A DNA stretch of 64,000 nt, from the NCBI RefSeq assembly GCF_002150765.1, contig NZ_MUYM01000032.1:1-64000 (forward strand), in the 5' to 3' direction. A model generated the notes under the pieces. That model was not told the DNA's origin. It saw only the letters and a program-made list of their open reading frames with translations, and did no database searches. Shown one piece after another: positions 53,190 through 62,120 of this stretch. This DNA comes from Lentzea kentuckyensis (lineage in GTDB: Bacteria > Actinomycetota > Actinomycetes > Mycobacteriales > Pseudonocardiaceae). Each line of letters begins with the position of its first letter. Position 1 is the first letter of the stretch. Made by a program: the position numbers and the translations under genes.

Positions 53190-53260
53190 GGTGGTCTGAC
53201 GGGCGCGGGACGAGCTGGCCGACACGTGCGGGCAGCTCGTCACCGGAGACCACAGGGAGT
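53190..53260 (+). pseudogene. Fragment duplicated from the adjacent kinase gene
   Basis: 53191-53214 matches 53581-53604 of the kinase gene at 23 of 24 bases, and the later CAGCTCGTCACCGG(A/G)GACCAC matches it at 20 of 21; about ten bases are lost between the two blocks. It covers the kinase's VVWRARDE...QLVTGDH segment, which contains the ATP-site lysine in the intact gene but has lost it here. The reading frame is broken, so this is a non-functional duplicate end. Confidence 0.8.
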
Positions 53261-53262
53261 GA

Positions 53263-53424
53263 TCACGGCGTTCGGCGTTGTGGGCAGCGGCGACGAACGC
53301 GGACCGGCATGAAGTCCGGCTGTTCGGTCGCCTTGGGGTGCGCACCGGCGTAGTCGGCCCACACGACGTGCTTTTTGACGTCGACCAGGTACCAGACGCG
53401 GTCCCCACCGGTGAACAGCTGACG
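53263..53424 (-). pseudogene. Relic of an unidentified small gene
   Basis: On the minus strand an open stretch reads LFTGGDRVWYLVDVKKHV, then VWADYAGAHPKATEQPDF, with clear protein-like composition, but has an in-frame stop just before it and no start codon. The rest of the 340-base gap between the SsgA-like gene and the next kinase has no intact gene. The pattern (GDRVWYLVD...HPKATE) is vaguely like small toxin or mobile-element proteins; I do not assign one. Confidence 0.35.
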
Positions 53425-53517
53425 CTGCGGTCAGCGAACGCGGACCGTCAGCGATCTGCACCACCTCGTGACCGGGAAGCGCGCAGGCCGATACCGGAGA
53501 TTGATTACTCTCATGGT

Positions 53518-54813
53518 GTGACAACCACCATCGGGGGCCGCTACACGCTGCTCGAGCGCATCGGCAGCGGTGCGATGGGGGTGGTCTGGCGGGCGCGGGA
53601 CGAGGTGCTGGCGCGTGAGGTCGCGGTCAAACAGCTCGTCACCGGGGACCACCAGCGGGCGATGCGCGAGGCGCGCAACGCCGCGAGACTGCACCACCCA
53701 CACGCGATCGCGGTGTTCGACGTCATCAGCGACGACGAGCTGCCGTGGATCGTCATGGAGTACCTGCCGTCGCTCAGCCTCTCGGCGCTGATCGCCGAGC
53801 GCGGGCCGCTCAAGCCGGCCCAGGCCGCGAGCATCGGCGCCAAGGTCGCCTCCGCGCTGGCCGCCGCGCACGCCGCGGGACTGGTCCACCGCGACATCAA
53901 GCCCGGCAACGTCCTGATCGGCCACGACGGCACGGTCAAGATCACCGACTTCGGCATCTCCAAGGCCTCCGGCGACGGCACGATGACCGACACCGGCATG
54001 ATCTCGGGCACTCCCGCCTACCTCGCACCCGAGGTGGCGCGCGGTGAGCAGCCCAACGAGGCGTCCGACGTGTTCTCCCTCGGCGCCACCATCTACACGG
54101 CCGTCGAGGGCGATTCGGTCTTCGGGCCGAGCGACAACAGCTTCGGGCTCATCTACCGGGCGGCCAGCGGACAGCTGCGCGACCCGAAGAACGCGGGCGA
54201 GCTGACGCCGTTGCTCACGCGCCTGCTCTCGGTCGACCCCGGGGACCGGCCGACCGCGCAGGAGGCCGCCGACGAGCTGGCCGCGGAGCCGCAGCCCTCC
54301 CAGCCGTTGCCCATTCCCGCCCCCGCACGGCGCCGGCTCAGGCCGCCGAACCGCCGGATCCTGGTGATCCTGAGCGTCATCGCGCTGCTGGCTGTCGGGG
54401 GTGGCGCGGCCGCCGCGTACTGGAGCGGCGCGGGCACCGCGAACTCACCGACCAACCAGGGGGAGTTCCCGGACTCCAGCGGCAAGTACCGCGTCTTCAG
54501 CGCGAGCGAGGCGAACGAGTTCGCGCAGGCCCATTACGCCCTGCTTCCCACCCACCCGGAGAAAGCCTGGGAGAACCTGTACGAGCGGGCCACCGAGCCG
54601 CTGGGAACGTACGTGAACCGGTGGAAGGGCTACCGCTCCGTCATTTGCACGACGACCCCCAACAACGTGCGCTCGCACGGCCCGAACTGGGTGGTCACCG
54701 TCGAACTCGTGATGACCACGGACACCGGCGTGGAGAAGCGCGGAAGGTGGGACGTGGAGATCAAGGCGGTCCAGGACCAGATGAAGATCGTCTCGATCAC
54801 AGAGATGAGCTGA
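53518..54813 (+). CDS. Membrane Ser/Thr protein kinase
   Basis: 431 residues from the GTG at 53518; the ribosome site is poor, so it may be leaderless. Kinase motifs IGSGAMGVVWRA, VAVKQLV, HRDIKPGNVL, ITDFGIS, GTPAYLAPEVARG. Short basic linker, membrane segment (ILVILSVIALLAVGGGAAAAYW), then an outside domain of ~130 residues (SEANEFAQAHYALLPTHPEKAWENLYERAT...VVTVELVMTTDTGVEKRGRW), NTF2-like in pattern and related to that of the kinase at 49-50.7 kb. It overlaps the convergent PAP2-like gene by 17 bases. Confidence 0.9.
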   Translation: MTTTIGGRYTLLERIGSGAMGVVWRARDEVLAREVAVKQLVTGDHQRAMREARNAARLHHPHAIAVFDVISDDELPWIVMEYLPSLSLSALIAERGPLKPAQAASIGAKVASALAAAHAAGLVHRDIKPGNVLIGHDGTVKITDFGISKASGDGTMTDTGMISGTPAYLAPEVARGEQPNEASDVFSLGATIYTAVEGDSVFGPSDNSFGLIYRAASGQLRDPKNAGELTPLLTRLLSVDPGDRPTAQEAADELAAEPQPSQPLPIPAPARRRLRPPNRRILVILSVIALLAVGGGAAAAYWSGAGTANSPTNQGEFPDSSGKYRVFSASEANEFAQAHYALLPTHPEKAWENLYERATEPLGTYVNRWKGYRSVICTTTPNNVRSHGPNWVVTVELVMTTDTGVEKRGRWDVEIKAVQDQMKIVSITEMS

Positions 54814-55387
54814 GCAGCCAGAAGCTGCCGCCGCCCACGACCACACCCATCACGCTGCCGGCCAGCACCTGTGCCGCCGTGTGATCACCCAGCTCGACGC
54901 GCGACCACGCCACCAGCGCGGCCGGCAGCGCGAGCAGCAGCCACCACGGCCCGAAGACGATCGTCAGCGTCACCACGGCGGCCCAGGCCACCGCGGCGTG
55001 CAGCGAGATCTTCCACTTCAGCCCGAACGTGATCGCCATGCTGACGATCAGCGAGGCGAACATGCTGCCCGCCAGCGCGAGCATGTTCCGCGGCGCGTCG
55101 CCCAGGACCATGATCACGGTGCCGGCCGTCAGCGACGCACCCGCCGTGACCAGCGGGACGAGCCTGCCCTCGCGGTTCGTGACGTGGTGGCCGTCCCACT
55201 TGCCCTTGCGCGCGCCACGCACGATGACGGCCATCGGGATGACGGACGCCGTCATGGCGACCACGAACCCCCACAGCAGCGTCTTCCAGAAGCCTTCCGT
55301 CGCGGCCGCGACCGCGAACGGCAGCAAGATCACCCAGACCCACGGAGCCAGCACCTCGGTGGCACCGCGGGCGACCTTTTTGATCAA
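54797..55387 (-). CDS. PAP2-superfamily-like membrane protein
   Basis: About 196 residues, six hydrophobic segments. The late KISLHAAVAWAAVVTLTIVFGPWW and WSRVELGDHTAAQVLAGSVMG resemble the second and third phosphatase motifs of PAP2 proteins (SxxxH and SRxxxxxH...D), with SLH and SRVELGDHT. The first motif (KxxxxxxRP) is replaced by a looser RGARKGKWDGHHV. Catalytic ability is uncertain. The start is unclear; I use a TTG at 55387, 16 bases after the response regulator ends, so it probably closes that operon. Confidence 0.65.
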   Translation of the reverse strand: MIKKVARGATEVLAPWVWVILLPFAVAAATEGFWKTLLWGFVVAMTASVIPMAVIVRGARKGKWDGHHVTNREGRLVPLVTAGASLTAGTVIMVLGDAPRNMLALAGSMFASLIVSMAITFGLKWKISLHAAVAWAAVVTLTIVFGPWWLLLALPAALVAWSRVELGDHTAAQVLAGSVMGVVVGGGSFWLLSSSL

Positions 55388-55403
55388 ATCCCCCAGAAAC
55401 CCT

Positions 55404-56054
55404 TCAGACCAGTCTGCGGTCAGTGGCCCAGCGGGAGAGCTCGTACCGGTTGGAGAGCTGGGTCTTCCGCAGGACGCTCGACACGTGCGTCTCCACCGTC
55501 TTGACGCTGATGAACAGCTCGGACGCGATCTCCTTGTAAGCGTAGCCGCGGGCCAGCAGCCGCAGGACGTCACGTTCACGAGGGGTCAGCAGGTCGAGCT
55601 CGGGGTCGCTGATCGGCGCGGCACCCGGCCGGTCGGCGAACGCGTCCAGCACGAACCCGGCCAGCCGCGGCGAGAACACCGCGTCGCCCTCTGACACCCG
55701 CACGACCGCCTTGACCAGCTCCTGGCTGGAGATCGTCTTGGTGACGTAGCCACGGGCACCGGCGCGGATGACGTTGATGACGTCCTCCGCCGCGTCCGAC
55801 ACGGACAGCGCGAGGAACGTGATCTCGGGGATCTTGGTGCGGATCTGCCGCAGCACCTCGGCACCGCCGCCGTCGGGCATGTGCACGTCGAGCAGCACGA
55901 CGTCCGGCTTGTGGTGCGCGATCCCCGCCACCGCCTCGCCGACGCTGCCCGCCTCGCCGACCACCTCCACCTCGTCGGTGATGGTGTCGAGCTCGGCCCG
56001 CACCCCAGCGCGGAACAACGCGTGGTCGTCCACCAGGAACACCCTCACGCTCAT
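55404..56054 (-). CDS. LuxR/NarL-type response regulator
   Basis: 216 residues. Receiver domain with acidic pocket VFLVDDHALFRAG, phosphorylated Asp in DVVLLDVHMPDGGG, and Lys in GYVTKT. C-terminal helix-turn-helix LTPRERDVLRLLARGYAYKEIASELFISVKTVETHVSSVLRKT. Cognate to the kinase whose stop overlaps its ATG (ATGA). Probably controls the divergent PspC-domain gene and envelope-stress functions. Confidence 0.95.
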   Translation of the reverse strand: MSVRVFLVDDHALFRAGVRAELDTITDEVEVVGEAGSVGEAVAGIAHHKPDVVLLDVHMPDGGGAEVLRQIRTKIPEITFLALSVSDAAEDVINVIRAGARGYVTKTISSQELVKAVVRVSEGDAVFSPRLAGFVLDAFADRPGAAPISDPELDLLTPRERDVLRLLARGYAYKEIASELFISVKTVETHVSSVLRKTQLSNRYELSRWATDRRLV

Positions 56055-57244
56055 GTCCTGGCCTCCGTCTTCCTCGGCATTTCGAGCTGCACCTCGGTCC
56101 CCTCTCCCGGAGCCGTGCGCAGTCGCACCTCCCCGCCGTGCCGCGTCATTCTCCCCCGGATGCTGTCCGCGAGGCCATGTCGGTCCTCCGGCACCGCGTC
56201 GGGGTCGAAGCCCTTGCCTCGATCGCGCACGAACACGGTGACCTTCTCGGGCTCGACCTCGGCGAAGACGCTGACCTCGGCCACGCCCGCGTGCTTGGCG
56301 GCGTTGACCACCGCCTCCTTCGACGCCTGGACGAGTGCGAACATCCCGTCCTCCAGCTCGCAGTCGCCGACCACGACCTGGGAGACGGCGATGGCGAAGT
56401 CGTCCTCCACCTCGGCGCACACCTGGGCGATGGCGACGCTGATGGAGTGCGGCTGTTCGCCCACCTCGCGGCCGTAGAGCCAGCTGCGCAGTTCGCGTTC
56501 CTGGCTGCGAGCCAGGCGCTTGACCTCGCGCGGCGACTCGGACTGCTTCTGGATCAGGGCAAGCGTTTGCAGCACGGAGTCGTGCAGGTGGGCGGCGATC
56601 TCGGCGCGTTCCTCGGTGCGGATGCGCGCGCGGCGTTCCGAGTCCAGGTCGCGCACCAGCCGCATCCACAGCGGCACGGTCAGGACCGCGACACCGATCA
56701 ACGTGGCCAGCACGGAGAGCACGACGGTCGAGAGGTTCTGCACGGAGTCGTTGACCACGAGGAACGCGGCGACCCCCGCCACGACCAGCGCGCCTCCCGC
56801 CACCGTCCGCACGATCCCCGTCTTCCCCTGCGCGAACGCCCCGTCCTTCCAGCGGCGCCGCTGAGCCTCGTCCGCCTCGCGCCACACGACCGCGGCGCCC
56901 ACGAGTGCGATGGCGATCGGACCGGTGATCCAGCCGCTCCACGCCCCGTTGAGCAGCCCGGTGAACACCGCGACGCCGATGCCGAGGGCGGCCAGGCCGA
57001 CGGCCTGCTGCCACTCCTTGCGGTCCTTCTCGGTCTCCGGCTCGGCCACGGTCGACTGCGGGACGAACATCCACAGCAACGCGTAGGCGATGATCCCGAT
57101 CCCGCTCAGGGCGGCGAACACGGCGAAGACCGCGCGCACCCAGAAGACGGGTGCGCCGAGGTGGTCCGCCAGTCCGCTAGCGACGCCCGCGACCACCCGG
57201 CCGGTGCGTCGACGGCGCATCGGCTCAATCCGTGCACTCACCAT
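56051..57244 (-). CDS. PspC-domain sensor histidine kinase
   Basis: 397 residues. N-terminal PspC domain (TGRVVAGVASGLADHLGAPVFWVRAVFAVFAALSGIG) with its membrane segment, three or four more membrane segments, a HisKA_3 dimerisation helix (AAHLHDSVLQTLALIQ, His about 210), and the ATPase domain (VNAAKHAGVAEVSV; VRDRGKGFDP; HGLADSIRGRM; GEGTEVQLEMP). Senses membrane stress, as known for LiaS/PspC-type kinases in actinobacteria. ATG at 57244 or the GTG right after it. Divergent from a PspC protein gene. Confidence 0.92.
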   Translation of the reverse strand: MVSARIEPMRRRRTGRVVAGVASGLADHLGAPVFWVRAVFAVFAALSGIGIIAYALLWMFVPQSTVAEPETEKDRKEWQQAVGLAALGIGVAVFTGLLNGAWSGWITGPIAIALVGAAVVWREADEAQRRRWKDGAFAQGKTGIVRTVAGGALVVAGVAAFLVVNDSVQNLSTVVLSVLATLIGVAVLTVPLWMRLVRDLDSERRARIRTEERAEIAAHLHDSVLQTLALIQKQSESPREVKRLARSQERELRSWLYGREVGEQPHSISVAIAQVCAEVEDDFAIAVSQVVVGDCELEDGMFALVQASKEAVVNAAKHAGVAEVSVFAEVEPEKVTVFVRDRGKGFDPDAVPEDRHGLADSIRGRMTRHGGEVRLRTAPGEGTEVQLEMPRKTEART

Positions 57245-57373
57245 CCGATCGTCACACGTCCTCGGCTGTTGTTCATCAGGGATGACCCCGGTTCCGCGAA
57301 TCAGGGCTGGTCCCTGATGTGGTTCCAGGCGTGGCAGCGCAACCTTTACATCGTGAGCGGGACTGAGAAGGCA

Positions 57374-58525
57374 ATGCAGGGCGTGGCGGACACGCTCAGA
57401 GAGTTCTGGGCCCACCGGCCGGTGCGGCCCCGTGCGGGGCGGAAGCTCGGCGGCGTCGCCACCGGGATCGCCATGCGCTTCCAGATCGATCCGGTGATCG
57501 TGCGGATCGCGTTCGTCGCCCTCACGTTGTCGGGCGGCGTCGGCATTGCGCTGTACCTGGCCGGCTGGCTGCTGCTGCCAGAGGAGGGCGACGAGGTCTC
57601 ACCGCTGGAGTCGCTGATCAACAAGGGCCACAGCTCCATGTCCCAGGGCCAGACGGTGCTGCTGGGGTTCCTGATGTTCCCCGCGCTCGCCTACACGTTC
57701 GGGAGCGGCGGGTTCCAGGTCTTCGTGACGCTGGCCGCGGCGGTCGCGTGCATCTACCTGCTGCAGAAGAACCGTGGGCACCTGCAGCCGGCTGCACTCG
57801 CCGACCCCGCGCCCATGACGCCGCCGGTGCCGGGGGCACCGGCCTGGGACCCGCTCGGGGCCGCTCCGTTCGCCTGGGACCTGCCGGAACCGGCGCCGCG
57901 GCCACAGCCGCCGGCACCTCGTCCGCGCAAGCCACGCGTCGGGCTGGCCACGCTGGGCGTGGCGACGCTGGTGATCGCCGGTTCCTCGATCGCCGGGCTC
58001 TGGTCGCCGTGGTTCACGATTCCGCACGTCATCGGCCTGCTGATCGCGGTGCTGGCGGCGGGTCTGCTGATCGGCTCGTTCACCGGCGGCGGGCGCGGCC
58101 TCGTCTGGCTGCTGATCCCGCTGTCCGTGGTGGGCTTCGCCATGACGACGGTCAGGTTCGACGGCCCCAACGACTTCGGTGACGTCGACGCGACACCGAA
58201 GACCGTGGCCGAGGTCAAGGACAGGTACGAGATCACCGTCGGCAGCGTGATGCTCGACCTGCGGCAGCTGCCGGACTCCGGTTCGGTGAAGACCGCGGTC
58301 GAGGCAGACCTCGGCGAACTGGTCGTGCACGTGCCGAAGAACGCCGACGTGACGTTCAACTGCGAGGCGTCGTCCATCGGCGAGCTCAACTGCCTCGGCC
58401 GCAAGGCGGACGGCAGCACCGTTCAGGTCAGCGACACCGACCTCGGTGCCGACGGCGAGGGCGGGTTGAAGATCAACCTGGACGTTCTGACGAGCGTCGG
58501 AGAGGTGAAGGTGCTCCGTGACTGA
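57374..58525 (+). CDS. PspC-domain membrane protein with LiaF-like C-terminus
   Basis: About 383 residues. PspC domain near the start (RPRAGRKLGGVATGIAMRFQIDPVIVRIAFVALTLSGGVGIALYLAGWLLLP), further membrane segments (FLMFPALAYTF, VFVTLAAAVACIYLL, and a pair near 205-255), then a C-terminal domain (YEITVGSVMLDLRQLPDSGSVKTAVEADLGELVVHVPKNADVTFNC) like DUF2154/LiaF. In LiaFSR-type systems such proteins hold the kinase inactive. Start uncertain: GTG 57353, ATG 57374 or GTG 57383. Divergent from the kinase and likely its target. Confidence 0.88.
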   Translation: MQGVADTLREFWAHRPVRPRAGRKLGGVATGIAMRFQIDPVIVRIAFVALTLSGGVGIALYLAGWLLLPEEGDEVSPLESLINKGHSSMSQGQTVLLGFLMFPALAYTFGSGGFQVFVTLAAAVACIYLLQKNRGHLQPAALADPAPMTPPVPGAPAWDPLGAAPFAWDLPEPAPRPQPPAPRPRKPRVGLATLGVATLVIAGSSIAGLWSPWFTIPHVIGLLIAVLAAGLLIGSFTGGGRGLVWLLIPLSVVGFAMTTVRFDGPNDFGDVDATPKTVAEVKDRYEITVGSVMLDLRQLPDSGSVKTAVEADLGELVVHVPKNADVTFNCEASSIGELNCLGRKADGSTVQVSDTDLGADGEGGLKINLDVLTSVGEVKVLRD

Positions 58526-58709
58526 TCATCAGCCGGTGATGCGCAGGCGGATCGACCCGCTGGCCCTGGTGTTCGGGATCGGCGGCGGGCTGATGGCGGC
58601 CTACGTGCTGAGCAACGGGACCTTCTGGTTCGACTTCCGCTGGGCGCTGGGAGGAACGGCCATCGTGGTCGGACTGGTCCTGCTGACCAACTCCCTGCGC
58701 CGCAGATGA
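58518..58709 (+). CDS. Small two-segment membrane protein
   Basis: 63 residues, GTG at 58518 overlapping the end of the PspC gene by eight bases. Two membrane segments (LALVFGIGGGLMAAYVLS and ALGGTAIVVGLVLLTNSL) with a short FWFDF loop between them. It is translated together with the PspC/LiaF-like protein and may assist it. Function unknown. Confidence 0.75.
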   Translation: MTDHQPVMRRRIDPLALVFGIGGGLMAAYVLSNGTFWFDFRWALGGTAIVVGLVLLTNSLRRR

Positions 58710-58766
58710 AAACCATGAACGGCGCTTTTGTGGACCTGAGGTCCACAAAAGCGCCGTTCATGGTTT
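58710..58766. terminator. Very long perfect hairpin between convergent genes
   Basis: A 27-bp perfect stem (58710-58736 with 58740-58766) with a three-base TGA loop. It starts right after the stop of the small membrane protein and ends just before the guaA stop. The arms contain TTTTG and CAAAA stretches, and AAACC/GGTTT ends give short T-runs on both strands. Bidirectional terminator. Confidence 0.9.
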
Positions 58767-58769
58767 AGG

Positions 58770-60329
58770 TCACTCCCACTCGATGGTGCCCGGGGGCTTG
58801 GAGGTCACGTCGAGGACTACGCGGTTGACCTCGGCGACCTCGTTGGTGATGCGGGTGGAGATGCGCTCCAGCACCTCGTAGGGCAGGCGGGTCCAGTCGG
58901 CGGTCATGGCGTCTTCGGAGGAGACAGGACGCAGCACGATCGGGTGGCCGTAGGTGCGGCCGTCGCCCTGGACGCCGACGCTGCGGACGTCGGCCAGGAG
59001 CACGACCGGGCACTGCCAGATCGTGCGGTCGAGACCGGCCAGGGTCAGCTCCTCGCGCGCGATGGCGTCGGCCTGGCGCAGCGTGTCGAGGCGGTCCTGG
59101 GTGACCTCGCCGATGATCCGGATGCCGAGGCCGGGGCCGGGGAACGGCTGGCGCTGCACGATCGTCTCCGGCAGGCCGAGTTCGGTGCCGACGCGGCGCA
59201 CCTCGTCCTTGAACAGCGCGCGCAGCGGCTCGACCAGCTCGAACTGCAGGTCGTCCGGCAGGCCGCCGACGTTGTGGTGCGACTTGATGTTCGCGGTGCC
59301 CGCGCCGCCGCCGGACTCGACGACGTCCGGGTAGAGCGTGCCCTGCACCAGGAACCGGTAGTCACCCTCGGCCTTGAGATCGCGCTCGGCCTGCTCGAAC
59401 ACGCGGATGAACTCGCGGCCGATGATCTTGCGCTTCTCCTCCGGGTCCGTGACGCCGGCGAGAGCGTTGAGGAACCGCTCGCGGGCGTCGACGGTCACCA
59501 GGTTGATGCCCGTGGCGGCCACGTAGTCGCGCTCGACCTGGGCGCGCTCACCGGAGCGCAGCAGGCCGTGGTCGACGAAGACGCACGTGAGACGGTCGCC
59601 GATGGCGCGCTGCACGAGGGCCGCGGCCACGGCGGAGTCGACACCGCCGGACAGGCCGCAGATCGCCTTGCCGTCGCCGATCTGCTCGCGGATCCGGGTG
59701 ACCTGCTCGTCCACGATGGACGACGTCGTCCACTGCGGACGGATGCCCGCGATGTCGTGCAGGAACCGGCGCAGCACCTCCTGGCCGTGTGGCGAGTGGT
59801 GCACCTCCGGGTGGTACTGCACACCGGCGAAGCGGCGTTCGGTGTCCTCGAACGCGGCGACCGGCGCGCCCTCGCTGGTCGCGGTGACGGTGAAGCCCTC
59901 TGGCGCCTTGGTGACGGCGTCGCCGTGGCTCATCCACACCGGGTGGCTCGCCGGGAGCTCCTGGTGCAGCGCGCCGCCCTCGGTCGGCACGCTCAGGTCC
60001 GTGCGGCCGTACTCGCGGGTGCCGGTCTGTTCGACCGCGCCACCGAGTGCGCGGGCCATCGCCTGGAAGCCGTAGCAGATGCCGAAGACCGGGACGCCGG
60101 TCTCGAACAGCTTCGGGTCGACCTGCGGGGCGTTCTCCTCGTACACGCTCGACGGGCCACCGGAGAGAACGATGGCCAGCGGGTTCTTGTCGAGGATCTC
60201 GCTGACCGTCGCGGTGTGCGGGACCACCTCGGAGTAGACCTGGGCCTCGCGTACGCGGCGGGCGATCAGCTGCGCGTACTGGGCGCCGAAGTCGACGACG
60301 AGAACAGGGCGGTTGCTGGTGTCGGACAC
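58770..60329 (-). CDS. guaA: GMP synthase (glutamine-hydrolysing)
   Basis: 519 residues, normal length. Class I glutamine amidotransferase domain: [15 protein letters not shown], nucleophile Cys in [11 protein letters not shown], His and Glu in [14 protein letters not shown]-pyrophosphatase domain with P-loop [16 protein letters not shown], and the dimerisation end with [17 protein letters not shown] and [13 protein letters not shown]. It converts XMP to GMP. GTG at 60329. Confidence 0.97.
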   Translation of the reverse strand: MSDTSNRPVLVVDFGAQYAQLIARRVREAQVYSEVVPHTATVSEILDKNPLAIVLSGGPSSVYEENAPQVDPKLFETGVPVFGICYGFQAMARALGGAVEQTGTREYGRTDLSVPTEGGALHQELPASHPVWMSHGDAVTKAPEGFTVTATSEGAPVAAFEDTERRFAGVQYHPEVHHSPHGQEVLRRFLHDIAGIRPQWTTSSIVDEQVTRIREQIGDGKAICGLSGGVDSAVAAALVQRAIGDRLTCVFVDHGLLRSGERAQVERDYVAATGINLVTVDARERFLNALAGVTDPEEKRKIIGREFIRVFEQAERDLKAEGDYRFLVQGTLYPDVVESGGGAGTANIKSHHNVGGLPDDLQFELVEPLRALFKDEVRRVGTELGLPETIVQRQPFPGPGLGIRIIGEVTQDRLDTLRQADAIAREELTLAGLDRTIWQCPVVLLADVRSVGVQGDGRTYGHPIVLRPVSSEDAMTADWTRLPYEVLERISTRITNEVAEVNRVVLDVTSKPPGTIEWE

Positions 60330-60348
60330 GTCGCCAAGGATCTCATGC

Positions 60349-60519
60349 GTGGACGGTGAACTGCCGACCGGTGGCGGCCTGAACCAGGTGATCAGGGTGG
60401 GTGACGCGGTGCGACGACCGGCTGGGCCGTGGGCGCCTCGGGTGCACGATTTGTTGCGGCACTTGGCACCGCTTGGAGATGGTGCTGGATCCGCTCGGGG
60501 CGGCCGACGTGCTCGGTGA
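60349..60519 (+). pseudogene. N-terminal remnant of a phosphotransferase (APH-like) gene
   Basis: A 56-codon frame from a [24 protein letters not shown], then [19 protein letters not shown]. This reads like the start of small APH/choline-kinase-like proteins (hhRVGDTVRRP.GPWTPxVHALLRHL), but it runs out after LGDGAG where the kinase core should begin. The rest of the gap up to 60665 has an open tail (about 60500-60655, ending [11 protein letters not shown]) that may be a second remnant. No catalytic HxDxxxxN motif remains. Confidence 0.5.
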
Positions 60520-60665
60520 CGTTGGCCACGTGACACGCGTCCGCGCGTTCGTATGGCGTGCGATCGCCACGCGAATTGAGACGCATCCGGCCGAACGGTC
60601 CACCGCGAGCGGCAAGCGGGGCCTCATCGAGTACGTGCAGGCCAATAGGGCTTAACGTGACTCTC

Positions 60666-62111
60666 ATGGACGCGTTCACGCCGCAACCCAGGCCGTGCTG
60701 GGTCGCCGGCCGCCCCGAGCAGGGCGAGCAGGCGTTAGAGGTCTTCCACCCGTTCGACGGCACCGAGGTCGCCTCGGTGGCCGTGCCGGGCAGAGATCAG
60801 GTGGAACGTGCGGTGGCAGCCGCCGCGGCCGTCGCGAAACAGTTCCGGCGAACACCCGCGCACGTGCGGGCCGAGGCGCTGCTGCAGGTGTCGCGGACGC
60901 TGGCCGAGCGCGCGGAGGAGATCGCCGAGACGATCACCGCCGAGAACGGCAAACCGCTCAAATGGGCCGAGATCGAGGTTTCCCGGGCGGTCAACACGTT
61001 CCGGTTCGCCGCGGAGGAGGCCCGCCGGTTCACCGGTGGCCTGCAGCGGCTCGACACCGAGGCCGGTGGCGTGGGCCGGATGGCGATCGTCCGGCACGTC
61101 CCGCGCGGGCCGGTGCTGGCCGTGGCGCCGTTCAACTTCCCGTTGAACCTGGTGGCGCACAAGGTCGCGCCGGCGCTCGCGGTGGGTGCGCCGGTGATCG
61201 TGAAGCCCGCTTCGGCGACACCTCTCTCAGCTTTGCTGCTGGGCGAGATCCTGGCCGAGACCGATCTTCCCGAGGGCGCGTTCTCCATCCTTCCCGTGCG
61301 CGGCAAGGACATGGACGTGCTGGTGCGCGACGAGCGGCTGCCGGTCATCTCGTTCACCGGCTCCACGAAGGTCGGCTGGGCGCTGATGGAAGCCGCGCCG
61401 CGCAAGCACGTCGTGATGGAGCTGGGGTCCAACGCGGCGGCCATCATCTGTCCTGACTGGACGGACCTGGACCACGCGGCGAAGCGGATCGCGACGTTCG
61501 GCAACTACCAGGCCGGGCAGTCGTGCATCGCGGTGCAGCGGGTGATCGTGGACCGCTCGAAGGCCGACGAGTTCGTGCCGAAGCTCGTGGACGCGGTGGA
61601 GGCGCTGAAGACCGGCGACCCGCACGACCCCGAGGTCGAGGTCGGGCCGTTGATCGACGAGGACAACGCCCGGCGCGTCGAGGAATGGGTGCACATGGCC
61701 GCCGACGCGGGCGCTCGCGTGCTGATCGGCGGCAAGCGGACCGGGACGACCGTCGAGCCGACCGTGGTGGCGGACGTGCCGTCCAGCGCCAAGCTGTGGA
61801 CCGAGGAGATCTTCGGACCGGTGCTCGTGGTGTCCGTCGCGGACGGGGTGGAGGACGCGTTCGCGCAGGCCAACGACACCAAGTACGGGCTGCAGGCCGG
61901 GGTGTTCACCCGCGACGTGCAGGTGGCGTTCGAGGCGGCGGCCGAACTCGAGGTCGGCGGCGTGATCATCGGTGACGTGCCGTCCTACCGCGCCGACCAG
62001 ATGCCTTACGGCGGCGTGAAGGGATCGGGCACCGGACGCGAGGGTGTCCGGTCGGCGATGGAGGACTTCACCGAGGAACGCGTGACGGTGCTGACCGGAA
62101 TCCAGATCTAG
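60666..62111 (+). CDS. NAD(P)-dependent aldehyde dehydrogenase
   Basis: 481 residues from the ATG at 60666 (a GTG three codons earlier is possible). Motifs: PFNFPLNLVAHKVAPALAVGAPVIVKPA, FTGSTKVGWALM, catalytic Glu in VMELGSNAAAI, catalytic Cys in NYQAGQSCIAVQR, EEIFGPVLVV, and the PYGGVKGSGTGREGV end. The ELGSNA and SCIAVQR variants are seen in aldehyde dehydrogenases acting on acyl or semialdehyde substrates; the natural aldehyde is not clear. It stands alone and converges with the monooxygenase gene. Confidence 0.9.
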   Translation: MDAFTPQPRPCWVAGRPEQGEQALEVFHPFDGTEVASVAVPGRDQVERAVAAAAAVAKQFRRTPAHVRAEALLQVSRTLAERAEEIAETITAENGKPLKWAEIEVSRAVNTFRFAAEEARRFTGGLQRLDTEAGGVGRMAIVRHVPRGPVLAVAPFNFPLNLVAHKVAPALAVGAPVIVKPASATPLSALLLGEILAETDLPEGAFSILPVRGKDMDVLVRDERLPVISFTGSTKVGWALMEAAPRKHVVMELGSNAAAIICPDWTDLDHAAKRIATFGNYQAGQSCIAVQRVIVDRSKADEFVPKLVDAVEALKTGDPHDPEVEVGPLIDEDNARRVEEWVHMAADAGARVLIGGKRTGTTVEPTVVADVPSSAKLWTEEIFGPVLVVSVADGVEDAFAQANDTKYGLQAGVFTRDVQVAFEAAAELEVGGVIIGDVPSYRADQMPYGGVKGSGTGREGVRSAMEDFTEERVTVLTGIQI

Positions 62112-62120
62112 GCACGGGAT

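Noticed and set aside
60401..60655. 84-codon frame upstream of the aldehyde dehydrogenase as an intact gene
   Set aside because: First part is out of frame with the phosphotransferase-like reading and is not protein-like; treated as part of a relic.
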